This document shows, piece after piece, positions 5,897 through 6,057 of a DNA stretch of 6,057 nt. The stretch lies in NCBI GenBank assembly GCA_945983195.1, contig CAMFSS010000147.1:1-6057 (forward strand). The letters run 5' to 3'. Made by a program: the position numbers and the translations under genes. This stretch comes from an uncultured Prevotellaceae bacterium (GTDB lineage: Bacteria > Bacteroidota > Bacteroidia > Bacteroidales > Muribaculaceae). Position 1 is the stretch's first letter. Every line of letters starts with the position of its first letter. The notes beneath the pieces were generated by a model. It saw only the letters and a list, made by a program, of their open reading frames with translations. It did no database searches and was not told where the DNA came from.

Positions 5897-5928
5897 CAAA
5901 GTTATAAAAAAATTTGTTTTTTGTCAAG
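5897..5928 (-). promoter_or_regulatory. Bacteroidota promoter of the membrane protein-menC-menE operon
   Basis: On the minus strand a -33 box CTTG (5928-5925; consensus TTTG, one mismatch) is followed after 20 bases by TAACTTTG (5904-5897), a full match to the -7 consensus TAnnTTTG. The spacing lies within the known 19-21 range. Transcription would start near 5890, giving a leader of about 25 bases. This is the best promoter in the window and implies that the three minus-strand genes form their own transcription unit. Confidence 0.65.
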
Positions 5929-5963
5929 AAAAAAGTTTTACATCGTATTTTTTATTAAACAGA

Positions 5964-6032
5964 TTCTCAGCGATTTGCGTGTAAATTAATGATGATAGTT
6001 TAACAGTGTGTTGTAAAAGTTTACACTGAGAA
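5964..6032. repeat. Long-range inverted repeat upstream of the men operon
   Basis: Two pairs of arms are nested: TTCTCAG (5964-5970) with CTGAGAA (6026-6032), and GTGTAAA (5979-5985) with TTTACAC (6020-6026). They share C6026 and leave a bulge of about 9 bases on the left side and a loop of 34 bases. A 13-bp interrupted stem could form. It shares its right arm with the TGTAAA palindrome, so the two readings compete. Confidence 0.3.
6012..6025. promoter_or_regulatory. Palindromic TGTAAA-AG-TTTACA site
   Basis: TGTAAAAGTTTACA is a perfect dyad with 6-base arms and a 2-base centre. Further copies of the arm occur at 5980-5985 (TGTAAA) and 5937-5942 (TTTACA), the latter within AAAAGTTTTACA, close to the AAAAGTTTACA of the palindrome. 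The sites lie 9 to about 120 bases upstream of the -33 box of the menC-menE operon. They could bind a dimeric regulator, but the DNA is AT-rich and no cognate regulator is in view. Confidence 0.35.
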
Positions 6033-6057
6033 ATAATTGAGCTATAAAATAATAATT

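Noticed and set aside
5974..6003. Plus-strand promoter (TTTG, then TAGTTTAA) pointing out of the window
   Set aside because: The spacing is 18 bases and the -7 box misses two key positions, so it is no better than chance in AT-rich DNA.

Overview
The window looks like an ordinary stretch of a Bacteroidales chromosome, possibly from a Muribaculaceae-like gut lineage. That placement is an inference from protein style and gene content; no rRNA or other decisive marker is present. Supporting signs are the Bacteroidota-type -7 promoter boxes (TAnnTTTG) at three gene starts, A/T-rich leaders without clear Shine-Dalgarno sequences, and a menaquinone pathway with a short MenE. Genes look moderately GC-rich, and the intergenic DNA is AT-rich.

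Left part (1-1136). A minus-strand EamA/DMT transporter gene reaches the left edge and meets an in-frame TAG at 4..2, after only the first half of the usual protein. It diverges from the next genes across about 650 bases of mostly AT-rich DNA. That gap holds promoter boxes for both sides, a G-rich tract, small hairpins and a local GC-rich patch, but no gene I can support.

Middle (1137-3347). Two plus-strand genes, rsmA (16S rRNA dimethyladenosine methyltransferase) and mgtE (CBS-domain Mg2+ channel), lie 69 bases apart and are probably co-transcribed. Both relate to ribosome maturation and magnesium, but a functional link is only inferred.

Right part (3364-6057). A minus-strand operon reads, in transcription order: a small unknown membrane protein, menC, then menE. 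MenC makes o-succinylbenzoate and MenE activates it with CoA, two consecutive steps of classical menaquinone biosynthesis. The other men genes are not in the window. A good Bacteroidota promoter precedes the small gene. Further upstream, at the right edge, is an AT-rich stretch with repeated TGTAAA/TTTACA sites and inverted repeats that could be regulatory.

I found no mobile element, CRISPR array, tRNA, rRNA or defence system. The points most worth a second look are the conserved-looking but unknown membrane protein in the menaquinone operon, the TGTAAA site cluster upstream of it, and the broken transporter at the left edge.
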